DNA of 64,000 bases from Corbicula japonica (lineage: Eukaryota > Mollusca > Bivalvia > Venerida > Cyrenidae): the NCBI GenBank assembly GCA_038501625.1, contig JAZAYU010000080.1:868001-932000 (forward strand). The letters run 5' to 3'. The position numbers were made by a program, and so were the translations under genes. A model generated the notes under the pieces. The model did no database searches and was not told the DNA's origin. It saw only the letters and a program-made list of their open reading frames with translations. Shown here one piece after another: positions 12,501 through 20,942 of the stretch. Position 1 is the stretch's first letter, and each line of letters starts with the position of its first letter.

Positions 12501-15500
12501 ATAACTTAATAAATTAAAATGCGAATAGTGTTTTAAAACAATGTTAAATTTTGCTGGTATTAGAATTTGCAAAGTTTCTCTTAAGCTTAAAATTTGCGAA
12601 AAAATTAAACACGTGTATAATTGAATTAAACCGTAGTAAACAGCTAACCCAGTGTTTCTCACTTACCATGTCAGTTGAACGTCCATTGTAATAGGGGGAG
12701 GAAATTAGAGATTGGTTATCTGTCACCTCCATGTCATACAAGTAAAACATCAGAATAATGCTGGAAACCGGTTAGTACTGATTGGACACCAACAAAACTG
12801 ATAATGCGCACTGTCTGTAAATTATTTCTCTGGTTTACTTGCATTGGAAAAAGTTTCCATGATTACTAATACGGAAATTCAGGATTCCAATTATCTAAAA
12901 ATAGTTGATTTTCTTAATTTTCCCTATATATATCGACAAATTATCAGGATTTCAGAAATTTCAAAATTTGTAACTTGCACACATGTACCTTTCATTAATA
13001 ATTAGCACTAACCTGTCATGGTGTATTATATACTACTCAAAATTTGATAAGGATCATTTAAACGATTGTATTTATTTCTTACATAATGTTGAAACGATAA
13101 AATATTTACTTCGATTCTGAAATTTTGTTCAGTTGACATCAGCTATTTGCCAAACAAGGAATGAGCTGTCAAACTGTTAACTGGAACAGCTGTTGAAACC
13201 TGGTAAGGGCAATAATTGGGGAAAAAAACCGGAACGCTATCCTTATCAAATTTGGAGTAGTATATAAGTTAAAAAGTGATCCCTAATGTGATGAATGCAA
13301 ACTAGTCTTTTGTACAATTTGCCACATGAAATGCTTTTACTCCATGTTAAAAACTTGTGATATTGCAGGAAAGAGAAGAATATTCTTGAAGCCGCTGCGG
13401 CCGGGGCCTCTGCATCGATCAAACTTGTTGCAAACATTGCTGCTAATCTCATCGCTTTCCTGGCAATGTTGGCATTTGTGAATGCTATGTTGTCTTGGTT
13501 TGGAAGCTTCTTGTGCCATCCTGAGTTATCATTCCAGGTTCCATTTTATAAATATATTCATTCTAAACCTTTTACTCCATGTTTACACTTTTATCGCAAG
13601 TGCGACCAGTGTATATCCAGATCCACATTCGTACTATCTGATCAGGATCTGCTGCTTGGGTGTTTGCTGTTTAGTCATCTGATCAGGATCTGCACTGTTC
13701 ATGTTTTGATTTATTAGGTTATCTCTGAGTCAGAAATAACCTAATAAATCAAAACGTGAACAGTGCAGATCCTGATCAGAAGGCACTGATCTGAATCTAC
13801 ACTTTTCACCATAAATGATAATGTATGGAGAAAAGGGTTTACTTGCTGTTTCATCTGCTTTTATGATGTTTTTATGTGCGTCTTGTTTTTTGTGCTATTT
13901 TATATCCCAGGTCCCTGAGGGTCATGTTTATTGGCTTCCCAGCATACCGTAGAAATCTGGCCCCAAGATCATAAAACTAAGTTTTGAGATTAGTCTCAAA
14001 TCTCAAGGATCTGATTGGCTGAAATGGCGACTGGTCGCCATTTCAGCCAATCAGATGCTCGAGGTTTGAGACTGATCTCAAGATTTAGTTTTATGATCTT
14101 GGGCCCTGGTCTCCCAAGCAACTTTCAAGAGACTTCAACCAATCTTCATTGAATGTTCACCTCAGTAGGGTGGAGTGTAGTGTTTAAAAACCTCAGTATG
14201 GCAGTACTAAATAGGTCAAGGTCACACATAGGGTTTAAAATTCTTTATGCAAAATTCAAGTTTCCTTAGCAGAACTGTGGAACTATTTATTAAGGTCCTC
14301 CATCCAAACTTAACAAAAGTGTCAACCAAAATACAAAGGACTGTATTGCACCTTAACTCCTATGTCTAGGTTACACATTTCAAGGTTAGATTTTCTGACA
14401 ATTTCTATTTTCTGATTATGACTGCAACATAATATTATTTAAAAATTTCAAATACTATTTTCAATTCATGGATTGATTCATCAATGAAAACTAATAAATT
14501 TAGTAACCCTTTGAATATTAGTGAATCACAGTATAGTCTAACTTGTGCTAACGACCACCAGTCCTGTATACAAAGACCACACTTGGACAAAGACTTGAAC
14601 ATTTTATTTTCCCCACTCCACTTTTTGACTCTGACTTAAAAAATGAAACCACCAATCCTGTTTTCAAAGGCCAATATTGGGTTTTCTTATGACTTGCCTT
14701 TGAATACAGGTTTGACTGTATAAATAAATTAATGATCAAGTATGATCTGTCTTTGTTTTTTCAGATGATTTGTTCCTATGTGTTTATGCCTGTTGCATAC
14801 TTGATGGGTGTGCCGTGGTCTGACGCTGGTGTTGTTGGAGAGCTGATCGGGATCAAGACTTTCCTCAATGAGTTTGTTGCTTACAAAGAATTGGCCAAGT
14901 TTATGGACAACAGATCAGCCTGTACTGGAGAGCTGATATCTGTAAGTTTGTATTACATCCCATGAATTTTCACATTTCCTCCATATATCTATATGGCATG
15001 GGCAAACAGTGTGCCATCTGTCTGATCTGGTCCCAAGGTTATAAAACTGAGCATAGAAACCAGTCTCAAATCTCAAGCATCTGATTGGCTGAAATGGCAA
15101 CTGGTCGCCATTTCAGCCAATCAGATGCTTGAGATTTGAGACTGGTTTCCTTGCTCAGCTTTATAACCTTCAGACCTGATCAGGATCACATTTCCTCCAT
15201 ATATATACACCTCTATACCATGGGCGAACAGTTTGCCATCTGATCAGGATCTTTAAGCATTTTTTATCTATTACGTTATTTCTGACCAAAAAGCAAACAG
15301 TGTGGATCCTGATGAGATGGAACAGATGTGCTGGGTGATCTTGATCTGGGCTGAAGGTTATAAAGCTGAGATTGGAAACCAGTCTCAAATCTCAAGCATC
15401 TGATTGGCTGAAATGGCGACTGGTCGCCATTTCAGCCAATCAGATGCTTGAGATTTGAGACTGGTTTCCATGCTCAGTTTTATAACCTTGGGCACTGCAC

Positions 15501-17630
15501 TTGTCCCACATGTGATAAAATGTGTGAATATGGAGGAATGGCTTGTTTACATCTCACAAGTCTACCCTTAGCTGAGATCTCCACATTTCAAACAAAATTA
15601 TGTATGACATTTCTTACAATAAAAAGGGATACCAAAATAAAATCTCATTTTTCCAAAAGATTGTTAAATTGTAATGCAATGCATGTTCACACAGCTGTCT
15701 TGGTAGCATAAATCTGATAAATTCTTTATAGCTACAGATCATAGGGACAAAGATCATGAAAGAATCATATAAGGAGACTAGTCTCAAAACTGGCTTTAAA
15801 TTGCTCTATTTGGATACTGGTCTCAGTTTCAACCAATCAGAGGCTTGAGATTTGGGACTGGTCTCTCGTTACAGCTTTATTTTTGAGCCCTTGTCTTCAC
15901 TAAAATTCTTTCTTTTATATTTGATTAAAATGTTTCAACACTAAGTTTTAAGACCAGTCTCAGATCTCAGCAATCTGATTGGTTGAAATTGAGAACATTG
16001 TTAGAACTGACTTATCACAAGGTAGATATCTGAAACTGGTTTCCTGTCTTCAATTCTTGAACCTAAGGGGCTTGAGTGTGGAGTTGAGTGCTTCTGTATG
16101 AATAACACAATGTATTATGAAAATCTTGCACAAAATTCAATTCGAATATATTTCAGAAACGGGTATGAATTGGAAAGGCAGTTATCTAATTATGTTATCT
16201 CTTTAAATTTTTGGTTTACTTTTCTTCAATACAATACATTATTGATATGCAACTGAGCTGCCCCTGGTTATGTTGTATCATTAAACTGAATTTCGTGTAT
16301 TTTGTGCTAGGGTAAACTTCTGTGCAAATTCGACCTTATAAGGCACTTCTCTATCCAGAGACATGCAAACAACGGCCTTTGGGATTTTCCAGCTGGTTTG
16401 CTCCTAGTCCTAGTCGATAGTTTTATATACCCGGAGTTCTTCTGTTTATCTCAGACATTGAAAACTAAAGTTGTTTTTTTTTCTTTCAGATCAGAGCCCA
16501 GACAATCGCTACCTATGCCCTGTGTGGGTTTGCTAACCTGAGCTCTATAGGTGTACAGCTTGGAGCCCTGGGCCCAATGGCCCCAGAACGAAGAGGGGAC
16601 CTGGCTACTGTGGTTCTGAGGTCATTACTAGGAGGCATAGTGACATGTCTCATGACAGCTTGTGTAGCAGGTCAGTTATCTGATACAGTGATAGCACCGA
16701 GCCCAAGATCATAAAACTAAAACTAGAGACCAGACTCAAATCTCAAGCATCTGATTGGCTGAAATGGAGTGACCAGTCTCAAATCTCAAGCATCTAATTG
16801 GCTGAATTGGATAGACCAGTCTGAAATCTCATGCATCTGATTTGCTGAAATGGTGAGACCAGTCTCAGATCTCAAGCATCTGATTGGCTGAAATATTGAC
16901 TGATTGCCATTTCAGCCAATCTGATGCTTGAGGTTTGAGACTGGTCTCCAATCTCAGTTTTATGATCTTGGGCCCAGGTCTTTGGGAAATAAGTAGGGTG
17001 ATTCTATACACACAGGCATTCAGCAGTCCAAAACCAGTAATAACTTTGGTTTTAGACACAGCTTTTATCACATGTGACCTGTGTTATTCACATACATAAT
17101 TATGAAGAAGATAGGTTAGGTTTGCAAAGAGCCCTTGTATTTGTCATTAACCCTTTACTCCATATATACACAATTTAACACGTGTAAAGAGTCTAGATTG
17201 AAACCAGCCAGCACATCCATGCCATCTGATCTGGATCTGCACTGGCCGCATCTGAATCATAAATAACCTAATTAATCTGAAAGTGAACACTGTAAAGTGA
17301 ACAGTGTAAATCCTGATCAGACAGCAAGAATAGGCTAGCTGATCTGGATCTACACTGTTAGCCCATGCAACAAACATGTATCTATAGAGTAATAGGTTTA
17401 CTTGTGAAAGCTCAAGCATATATAAGGGGTTAAGCATCATGACATTACAAAGGAATTGTTTATTTTCAGGTCTCCTGTTGATCAATGAACAGACTGATGT
17501 GTGCATAATAGGAGGGAATATGACCGTGACACAAAACATCACTATGGCAACCATCATTGAGTCTGTCATCAATCAAAATCATAATGTGACACTGACATTA
17601 AATGCTACAACTAGCAGCAGCATGTTATGA
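312..17630 (+). CDS. SLC28A: Concentrative nucleoside transporter (SLC28/CNT family), 3' eight exons; 5' end outside window
   Basis: CNTs are plasma-membrane, Na+-coupled importers of nucleosides used for salvage. Eight + strand exons join in frame: 312-503, 1035-1196, 11427-11552, 12226-12356, 13369-13537, 14765-14941, 16490-16670 and 17470-17630. All have AG acceptors and GT donors. They encode about 433 residues, against roughly 650-690 for vertebrate CNT1-3, so the N-terminal segment is missing upstream. Hallmarks seen are the HP1-tip motif GQSEAP across the exon 2/3 junction, the run PPEHLLCASVMNAP, and GIKTFLNEFVAY, which fits the family signature (G/A)XKX3NEFVA(Y/M/F). The tail carries four N-glycosylation sequons (NMT, NIT, NVT, NAT), as expected for an extracellular C-terminus. 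No start codon is visible; the ATG at 258 lies in intron sequence. Family identity is very secure. Assignment to CNT1, 2 or 3 is not attempted. Confidence 0.95.
504..1034. other. SLC28-like intron, no recognised content
   Basis: 531-bp intron between a GTTTGT donor and a TTTCAG acceptor. The short open frames here have no coding character. Confidence 0.6.
1035..1196 (+). CDS. SLC28A: SLC28-like exon 2 of 8 visible
   Basis: Phase 0/0 exon of 54 codons starting VLPVVVFFSCAINVLYYIG and ending ANIFIGQ at a GTGAGT donor. It supplies the Gln of the HP1-tip QSE trio that contacts the nucleobase in structurally characterised CNTs. Its 3' end and donor are partly duplicated 61 bp downstream. Confidence 0.93.
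1219..1271 (+). repeat. 61-bp-offset partial duplicate of exon 2 end with a GC donor
   Basis: Positions 1158-1210 (exon 2 end plus donor) recur at 1219-1271. The copy would encode ESLCAAAIIFIGQ (Asn to Ile) and its donor reads CAG/GCGGGT instead of CAG/GTGAGT. Read-through from the first copy meets an in-frame TGA nine codons after CAG. The 61-bp offset also shifts the frame. Confidence 0.85.
1364..1596. repeat. Family A palindromic MITE, full copy
   Basis: Inverted termini CCCTTTTCTCCATATATACA and a TATCTATGGGGGAAAGG partner enclose a GATC-rich palindrome. The flanking TTAA is kept only on the left. Confidence 0.8.
1668..1897 (-). CDS. Claudin-like exon 3
   Basis: Acceptor TTACAG at 1900-1898. 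Encodes the rest of helix 3, the second loop, helix 4 and an acidic tail (DDDDDD), then TAA at 1670-1668. Confidence 0.85.
1668..5353 (-). CDS. Claudin/PMP22-like four-helix membrane protein, nested gene
   Basis: Complete three-exon gene on the - strand (5353-5128, 3753-3589, 1897-1668) predicted to make 206 residues. Helix 1 spans about residues 8-28. An extracellular loop follows with GLWQRKC and a second Cys nine residues later. Helix 2 is around FVITLEIGGDLILIFAFG, helix 3 around GLLMVIGVLVYAVAD and helix 4 around CATAGVVAIVLCIFCMY. The cytosolic tail has six consecutive Asp. The loop resembles the claudin GLW-C-C signature but has one extra residue between W and C and tighter Cys spacing, so it is claudin-superfamily-like and not a strict match. 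It lies wholly inside an intron of the SLC28-like gene, antisense to it. No orthologue is named; other tetraspan families remain possible. Confidence 0.82.
2338..2410 (+). tRNA. tRNA-like sequence (probable tRNA-derived repeat head)
   Basis: A-box-like TAGCTCAGTGGATAAAG is followed at the right spacing by B-box-like AAGTTCGAATCC. The acceptor arm does not pair well, so this is more likely a pseudogene or SINE head than a working tRNA. Confidence 0.35.
2848..2932 (-). tRNA. tRNA-like sequence, inverted relative to the 2338 copy
   Basis: On the - strand, GAGTTCGAATCCT is a good B box. The A box is weak, and a strong CTTCTGA/TCAGAAG stem sits where the anticodon arm would be. Probably a tRNA-derived relic. 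Confidence 0.28.
3589..3753 (-). CDS. Claudin-like exon 2
   Basis: 165-nt exon, phase 1/1, acceptor TTACAG and donor GGAG/GTACTA. It encodes EWCDNLDFPVFNHFVITLEI, helix 2, a KCKKKK cytosolic turn and the start of helix 3. Confidence 0.85.
3895..4072. repeat. Family A MITE, degenerate copy
   Basis: Contains two GTGTAGATCCAGATCAG cores in direct order with eroded ends. It lies in the first intron of the claudin-like gene. Confidence 0.65.
4150..4395. repeat. Family A MITE, diverged full-length copy
   Basis: Carries the central GATCCAGATCAGCTGG and ends GAAGTAAAGGG, the A terminus. The left terminus is diverged. Confidence 0.7.
5010..5113. repeat. Family A MITE, internally deleted
   Basis: Only the outer parts of the A palindrome remain (GCATGTGCAACCAGTTTAGA, then ATGGAGTAAAAGG). 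It abuts the donor of claudin-like exon 1. Confidence 0.65.
5128..5353 (-). CDS. Claudin-like exon 1
   Basis: Starts at ATG 5353-5351 (MNQKGENIAAAVLVLLVLAN), includes helix 1 and the GLW loop, and ends CAAG/GTAGGT in phase 1. A family A MITE fragment begins about 14 bp into the intron. Confidence 0.85.
5353..5735. promoter_or_regulatory. Upstream region of the claudin-like gene: three degenerate ~115-bp tandem units with AAGGGAGATAA motifs
   Basis: Three units begin with AACAGTAAATGGTCA-like sequence near 5370, 5482 and 5599. Each carries TTATCTCCCTT or a one-base variant (5389, 5509, 5617), and a fourth motif sits at 5721. On the gene's strand these read AAGGGAGATAA, a GATA-type core. A promoter role is inference from position only. 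Confidence 0.4.
5736..6570. other. AT-rich intron, no recognised feature
   Basis: No open frame, repeat family of this window or RNA signature stands out. Confidence 0.5.
6575..6804. repeat. Family A MITE with TTAA target duplication
   Basis: Intact 230-bp copy with perfect TTAA on both sides (6571-6574 and 6805-6808). This is the clearest evidence that family A uses TTAA targets. Confidence 0.88.
7080..7781. mobile_element. Family C foldback element, 702 bp, TTAA target
   Basis: Inverted ends GGGATTGCCACACTCCTCCC and their complement extend inward about 250 bp each way. TTAA is duplicated at 7076-7079 and 7782-7785. The interior is non-coding, so this is a non-autonomous DNA transposon. 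Diverged pieces of the same family occur near 25.8, 48.2-49.1 and 59.2 kb. Confidence 0.88.
7910..8143. repeat. Family A MITE with TTAA target duplication
   Basis: Well-preserved copy, TTAA at 7906-7909 and 8144-8147. Both arms still read GCCGGCACATCCGTGCCG-like palindromic cores, suggesting a recent insertion. Confidence 0.88.
8155..8510. repeat. Family A MITE split by a family B element
   Basis: A sequence runs to CAGCCATATCTG, is interrupted at 8347-8492, then resumes with ATGTAGTAAAGGGTTAA. Confidence 0.75.
8347..8492. repeat. Family B hairpin MITE (AGGTTATAAA subtype)
   Basis: A ~146-bp near-perfect palindrome with arms containing CTCAAATCTCAAGCATCTGA. It is flanked by CTG on both sides (8344-8346, 8493-8495). 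Confidence 0.88.
8620..8860. repeat. Family A MITE
   Basis: Ends CCTCCATATATACACC and AAGAGGAAAGG. Central GATCCAGATCAGCCAGCACA retained. Confidence 0.75.
8925..8958. repeat. Short tandem duplication
   Basis: TTTTACGGTAAAAATGTTCC occurs twice back to back with a short CTTGTG spacer. Confidence 0.7.
9683..9942. repeat. Two degraded family A MITE pieces
   Basis: Two A-like segments (about 9683-9820 and 9860-9942) keep CAGTGTAGATCC or CACTGTAGATCCAGATCA but lack termini. Confidence 0.55.
10204..10423. repeat. Family A MITE, eroded ends
   Basis: Core GTGTAGATCCAGATCAGCTG and terminal AATATTGAGAAAAGGAA recognisable. Confidence 0.7.
10840..10975. repeat. Family A MITE fragment
   Basis: Holds TCTGATCAGACTGCACGGAT and CCATCTGATCTTGATGTACA, right-arm A sequence only. 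Confidence 0.55.
11427..11552 (+). CDS. SLC28A: SLC28-like exon 3 of 8 visible
   Basis: Phase 0/0 exon of 42 codons, SEAPIMIRPFMSLMTKSEL through GGFATIAGGVMAAYISFG. It completes HP1 and enters the next helix. It follows exon 2 after a 10.2-kb intron that contains the claudin-like gene. Confidence 0.94.
11714..11950. repeat. Family A MITE, 160 bp after SLC28-like exon 3
   Basis: Ends TTTACTCTATTTATACATG and ATCTATGGAGTAAAGGG. A further A fragment follows at about 11985-12045. Confidence 0.75.
12226..12356 (+). CDS. SLC28A: SLC28-like exon 4 of 8 visible
   Basis: Exon of 131 nt starting VPPEHLLCASVMNAPCALAV and ending in a charged loop (LSDVDLGEK). The last codon (AAG) is split 2+1 with exon 5. 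Confidence 0.93.
12386..12532. repeat. Family A MITE, left part, 30 bp after SLC28-like exon 4
   Basis: Begins CCCTTTCCTCTGTATAGG and is cut off after the central region. Confidence 0.65.
13031..13262. repeat. 232-bp MITE with TACTACTC inverted ends, copy 1
   Basis: Inverted ends TACTACTCAAAATTTGATAA and its complement, between TATA-type flanks. Ends 106 bp before SLC28-like exon 5. An equally long copy is at 20202. Confidence 0.85.
13369..13537 (+). CDS. SLC28A: SLC28-like exon 5 of 8 visible
   Basis: Exon of 169 nt encoding NILEAAAAGASASIKLVANI and then LIAFLAMLAFVNAMLSWFG. This contains the helix and HP2-region sequence typical of CNTs. It ends SFQ/GTTCCA. Confidence 0.94.
13570..13838. 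repeat. Family A MITE, 30 bp after SLC28-like exon 5
   Basis: Ends TTTACTCCATGTTTACAC and TATGGAGAAAAGGG. The left half has an extra GATCAGGATCTGC block, so this copy is longer than usual. Confidence 0.75.
13960..14105. repeat. Family B hairpin MITE (AAGATCATAA subtype)
   Basis: 146-bp palindrome centred on GGCGACTGGTCGCC, flanked by CTG at 13957-13959 and 14106-14108. Confidence 0.88.
14765..14941 (+). CDS. SLC28A: SLC28-like exon 6 of 8 visible, family signature
   Basis: Exon of 59 codons, MICSYVFMPVAYLMGVPW then GIKTFLNEFVAYKELAKF. It holds the full CNT signature motif with its Asn-Glu pair. Acceptor TTTTTTCAG, donor TCT/GTAAGT. Confidence 0.95.
15030..15175. repeat. Family B hairpin MITE inside family A
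   Basis: AGGTTATAAA subtype. CTG flanks at 15027-15029 and 15176-15178. Inserted in the A motif GATCTGATC. Confidence 0.88.
15349..15494. repeat. Family B hairpin MITE inside family A
   Basis: Near-perfect 146-bp palindrome. CTG flanks at 15346-15348 and 15495-15497. Inserted in the A motif GGATCTGCAC. Confidence 0.88.
15750..15891. repeat. Family B MITE, degenerate
   Basis: Both arms visible (AGACTAGTCTCAAAACTGG and GAGATTTGGGACTGGTCTC) with an AT-shifted centre. Confidence 0.65.
15941..16069. repeat. Family B MITE, degenerate
   Basis: Left arm GACCAGTCTCAGATCTCAGC and a weak right arm near 16030. The ends are eroded. Confidence 0.6.
16490..16670 (+). CDS. SLC28A: SLC28-like exon 7 of 8 visible
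   Basis: Exon of 181 nt encoding IRAQTIATYALCGFANLSSI through a GGIVTCLMTACVAG helix, the last conserved membrane part of CNTs. It ends in phase 1. Confidence 0.94.
16700..16975. repeat. Family B MITE with fourfold amplified left arm
   Basis: The left arm holds four direct copies of a ~45-bp unit (AGTCTCAAATCTCAAGCATC-type), followed by a single right arm. It starts 30 bp after SLC28-like exon 7. Confidence 0.8.
17151..17396. repeat. Family A MITE
   Basis: TTAA then CCCTTTACTCCATATATACA on the left. The right terminus ATAGAGTAATAGG is slightly diverged. It ends 73 bp before the last SLC28-like exon. Confidence 0.8.
17470..17630 (+). CDS. SLC28A: SLC28-like terminal exon
   Basis: Encodes GLLLINEQTDVCIIGG and a polar tail with four NxT sequons, then TGA at 17628-17630. 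The tail is not conserved across the family, which is usual. The acceptor TTTTCAG restores the frame with exon 7. Confidence 0.9.
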
Positions 17631-18038
17631 TGATTGCCGTTGCTTAGGCAGTAATTTAGTTTAGACATTTGTATGATATTTTCTACATTAATTTTTGTGG
17701 TTAAATTGACTATTTATCAATCTGAAATCCAGCATGTGTTCAGTCTGAAGTTCAGGCACTTTTCATCTTCATGTTTATTTGTTTGATATTTGATTGAGAT
17801 TCAATTTTATTTTTTAGCTCAACTGACCATTAAGTTCAGATGCATATACACATATCACTTGGGGGCTATGCCCCTAGCAATATATCCCTTGGGAATCTGA
17901 ACTCTCCCCTGTAAAATTACCAGTGGCTATGTTTAGTTTTATGCATGATTTTCACTGACAACAGGGTAACATTTCGCTAATTTTTATAGATATTTCATTG
18001 GAAATCATAAAAATCTGTGTAATCTAGATCTGTGAATG

Positions 18039-18044
18039 AATAAA
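18039..18044 (+). promoter_or_regulatory. Candidate poly(A) signal of the SLC28-like gene
   Basis: AATAAA lies about 410 nt after the stop codon in otherwise plain 3' sequence. It is the first canonical hexamer downstream of the stop that I noted. The true cleavage site is unproven. Confidence 0.4.
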
Positions 18045-18166
18045 AATGTCCAAATCTAATGATCTCTTAGGTTTTAATAAGGTTTTATTGTACTTTTTTA
18101 TTATTTGGGCTTTTGACACTGCCAGATTTAAGCCAGAAGTATTGAACGAATATCCATAATTTTTTC

Positions 18167-18340
18167 ACCCTTTACTCCATTGATACACGCTTAAGGCCTG
18201 GACGAAGAGTGTAGAGCCAGATCAGCTGGCTCATCTGTGCCATCTTATCAGAATCTGCACTGTTCACTTAGAATCATTTGGTTATTTGTGACCTAGTAGC
18301 AGTCAGTGCAGATCCTGATCAGGAAGTTCATAAGATACAG
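18167..18340. repeat. Family A MITE, right-truncated
   Basis: Begins CACCCTTTACTCCATTGATA and breaks off after the second GATCCTGATCAGG. Confidence 0.65.
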
Positions 18341-18415
18341 CTGAGTATATTCTTCAAACATATTTGGACACACTTTTCTTACTTGTTCTCATAGAACTGC
18401 TGTTAAAATTGCCAG

Positions 18416-18561
18416 GGCCCAAGATCGTAAAACTAAATCAGAAGATTAGTCTCAAATCTCAAGCAGCTGATTGGCTGAAATGGTGACCAGTAGCCACTTC
18501 AGCCAATCAGATTCTTGAGATTTGAGACTGATCTCCTGATTTAGTTTTATGATCTTGGGCC
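18416..18561. repeat. Family B hairpin MITE
   Basis: Perfect 11-bp termini GGCCCAAGATC/GATCTTGGGCC. Flanked by CAG at 18413-18415 and 18562-18564, the alternative W base of the target. Confidence 0.85.
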
Positions 18562-18719
18562 CAGATGCCTTTGGAAATAAATAACATGTAATCAAGGTAG
18601 GGTAAAACCAAAAACAACAAAACTGTTGGTAGCATTTGTGATAAGGAGCTACCAAAATCAGCATAAAAATGTACGAACTGAAGTAAAAGAAAAACCCTTG
18701 ATTGCAGCATGGATTTACT

Positions 18720-18798
18720 CCTCCCACGTGCGAATATTGTAGATCCAGATCAGCCATTGAATAGGGTCTGCCCTGTTCGTATATATTGAGTAAAGGTT
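18720..18798. repeat. Family A MITE, internally deleted
   Basis: Keeps CACGTGCGAATATTGTAGAT and the end ATATTGAGTAAAGG. Confidence 0.55.
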
Positions 18799-19029
18799 TA
18801 ATTAAAATTAAGATTTTTGCATATGATTGTCATTGTCTTTCCTATTTTGTATAGCTTTTATTTCTGTAAATTAAATGAAAGTATACTACAACTTTGTCAG
18901 TTTTATATTTATAAATAGATTTCTTTTAAGGTGTAAGTATTGTAGCAATAATTTTGCTGACATAGATTTACCTGCACTATGATTTTCATTATTATGTGCC
19001 AGTTTTTTAACTGCGTGAAATTGCATTGT

Positions 19030-19243
19030 TATGCCCCCACGAAGTTGGTGGCATATAGAGTTGCACTGGTCCATCCGGATTTCTTTCAAACTTGCACATA
19101 TGATCAAGCTGGATGTGTAGATGATCGTTAAGAAAGGATTTTTCCTGCAACCATTTTACCAGGTTATGGCCCTTTGTATTTACTGATGTTGCAGCAGTGG
19201 GGGGCAGCAGTGGGGGGCATCAGTGTCCGAGGGCACATTGTAG
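19030..19243 (+). mobile_element. Helentron/HINE-like short element (TATGCCCCC type)
   Basis: 5' hairpin TATGCC...GGCATA (19030-19055), one core unit with TTATGGCCC, a GTGGGGGGCA repeat, and a 3' hairpin GTGTCCGAGGGCAC followed by a T-rich end. The layout is shared with the three elements that follow. Assignment to Helentron-associated elements is inference. Confidence 0.55.
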
Positions 19244-19418
19244 TTATTATCATCATTTGCACAAATTGATCAACACCATTGGTACTGTGTATGCGCAATA
19301 AACCCATGGGTAAGGCACAGCCGTGACATACGTTGATTAAATGTATATGATGTTGACACAAATAATCATATTTGAATGTTTTAAGGCATACTAGAAAAAT
19401 ATAAAATCGTGCATTTTT

Positions 19419-19880
19419 AGCTTGAATATTCGAAGATTACGGGAGCTATCCTACTCGCCCCAGCATCGGTGTTCACGTTGGTGTCTGTTCACCAAAAAAT
19501 GCAATTTGGTCCATATCTTTGAAACTTTTTGAGATATCACCTTGGAATATATATTAACCATCAAAATCTACATCATTACCAACAAGACCCATTATTCTGC
19601 TACCAATATTTATCTAGTTATGCCCCTTTTATCAATTAAATTTTGTGTTAACCAAAATATGCACTTGGCCCGTAACTTTAAAACAACTTGAGATATCAAC
19701 TTGAAACTTGGAACATACGTATATTCATCATCAAAATGTACATCATAGGCAACAAGACCTTTAACTCTGCTACCAATATTTTTCTAGTTATGCTGCTTTG
19801 TTGTTTTTTTAATCTATAAATTGCATTTACTTCAAATGAATCGAATAGTCGAGCATGCTGTCTCCTCTGACAGCTCTTGT
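19419..19880 (+). mobile_element. Helentron/HINE-like element with two core units
   Basis: 5' AGCTTGAATATTCG is matched by an inverted CGAATAGTCGAGC near the 3' end. Two ~160-bp core units (ACCAAAATATGCACTTGG-like). The 3' hairpin GCTGTC/GACAGC is followed by TCTTGTT. Confidence 0.6.
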
Positions 19881-20201
19881 TATAGTTGTTAGCTCTAGGT
19901 CTTTGTATGCTCTAGCAAACAGTATTTTATGATAAGATTTTATTGGTTTTATCTGTTGATTATCTTTTTTTATACCTGTACGTACTTCACTGAATGATGC
20001 AATAGTTATTAGGTATTGTTTTGGAATAATTGTAGACTTGACATTTAGATTTTTTGTGACAATAAATTGTTTTATAAAACAATATTGTGTTTGTATAGTT
20101 CATTTTAACCAGGAAGCATCACTATATTTTAAAGCTTTGCTATAGACATAATGGAACTAAATTACTTCAGAGTGGTCGATATTGATACCGATATCTTTAT
20201 T

Positions 20202-20433
20202 TACTACTCAAAATTTGATAAGGATCACTAAACAGATTGTGTGTTTCCTTACATAAGGTTGAAAAGATAAAATATTTGCTGTGATCCAGAAAAACTTGAA
20301 GTTCATTTGACATCAGTTTTGTGCCAAAGCAGGAATGAGCCGAAAACTGTTGAAGCGGAACAGCGGATGAAACTTGGTAGGGACAATAACTCAGAATAAA
20401 CGGAAAGCGATCCCTATCAAATTTTGAGTAGTA
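20202..20433. repeat. 232-bp MITE with TACTACTC inverted ends, copy 2
   Basis: Same length and ends as the 13031 copy. The interior is diverged but alignable (ACATCAG, GGAATGAGC, GGAACAGC blocks in order). Confidence 0.85.
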
Positions 20434-20499
20434 TATTATGCTATTGTGATATTTCTTAGGATTTGTACTTTGCATTCGCATGCTGTATTTACTTCCACA

Positions 20500-20582
20500 A
20501 CGACCAGTCGCCATTTCAGCCTGTCAGATGCTTGAGATTTGAGACTGGTTTCTAATCTCAGTTTTATAAACTGCGGCCCAGG
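20500..20582. repeat. Family B MITE, right half
   Basis: Starts at the palindrome centre CGACCAGTCGCC and runs out through the right terminus. The left arm is missing. Confidence 0.7.
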
Positions 20583-20885
20583 AGTTAAACCAGCATAAAT
20601 AGAATGAATAAAAATATCGGTGAAGCTTCATCTTCCTGTCAATATTTCAACAGAAACCATAATTGACTTTTAAACCACTGCCACCAGTCGGGAAACAAAG
20701 AGGTAAGCAAAGCGATCAAATTCGAAGTTTTATTGTTTTCAAATTCAGGGAATTGGGTTCATGATATATACGAGTTTTCAAAAGACTAGATTTTTAACCG
20801 TTTTGGCACGAATCATTTTACATGTATAAATTTAAATGTTTTAAGCTCACCTGTCACAAAGTGACAGGGTGAGCTTTTGTGACCG

Positions 20886-20942
20886 CCTGATGTCCGTCGT
20901 CCGTCGTGCGTCGTGCGACGTGCGTCGTCCGTCGTCCGTCGT
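20886..20942 (+). repeat. GTCCGTC/GTGCGTC microsatellite
   Basis: Imperfect 7-bp and 10-bp steps of CGTCGTCCGT just inside the 5' hairpin of the satellite element. Confidence 0.75.

Larger units (their letters stand above)
14975..15540. repeat. Family A MITE tract invaded twice by family B
   Basis: A sequences (CCTCCATATATCTATATGG near 14980, CCTCCATATATATACACC near 15194, TGTGAATATGGAGGAATGG near 15530) are interrupted by B copies at 15030-15175 and 15349-15494. It begins about 35 bp after SLC28-like exon 6. Confidence 0.75.
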
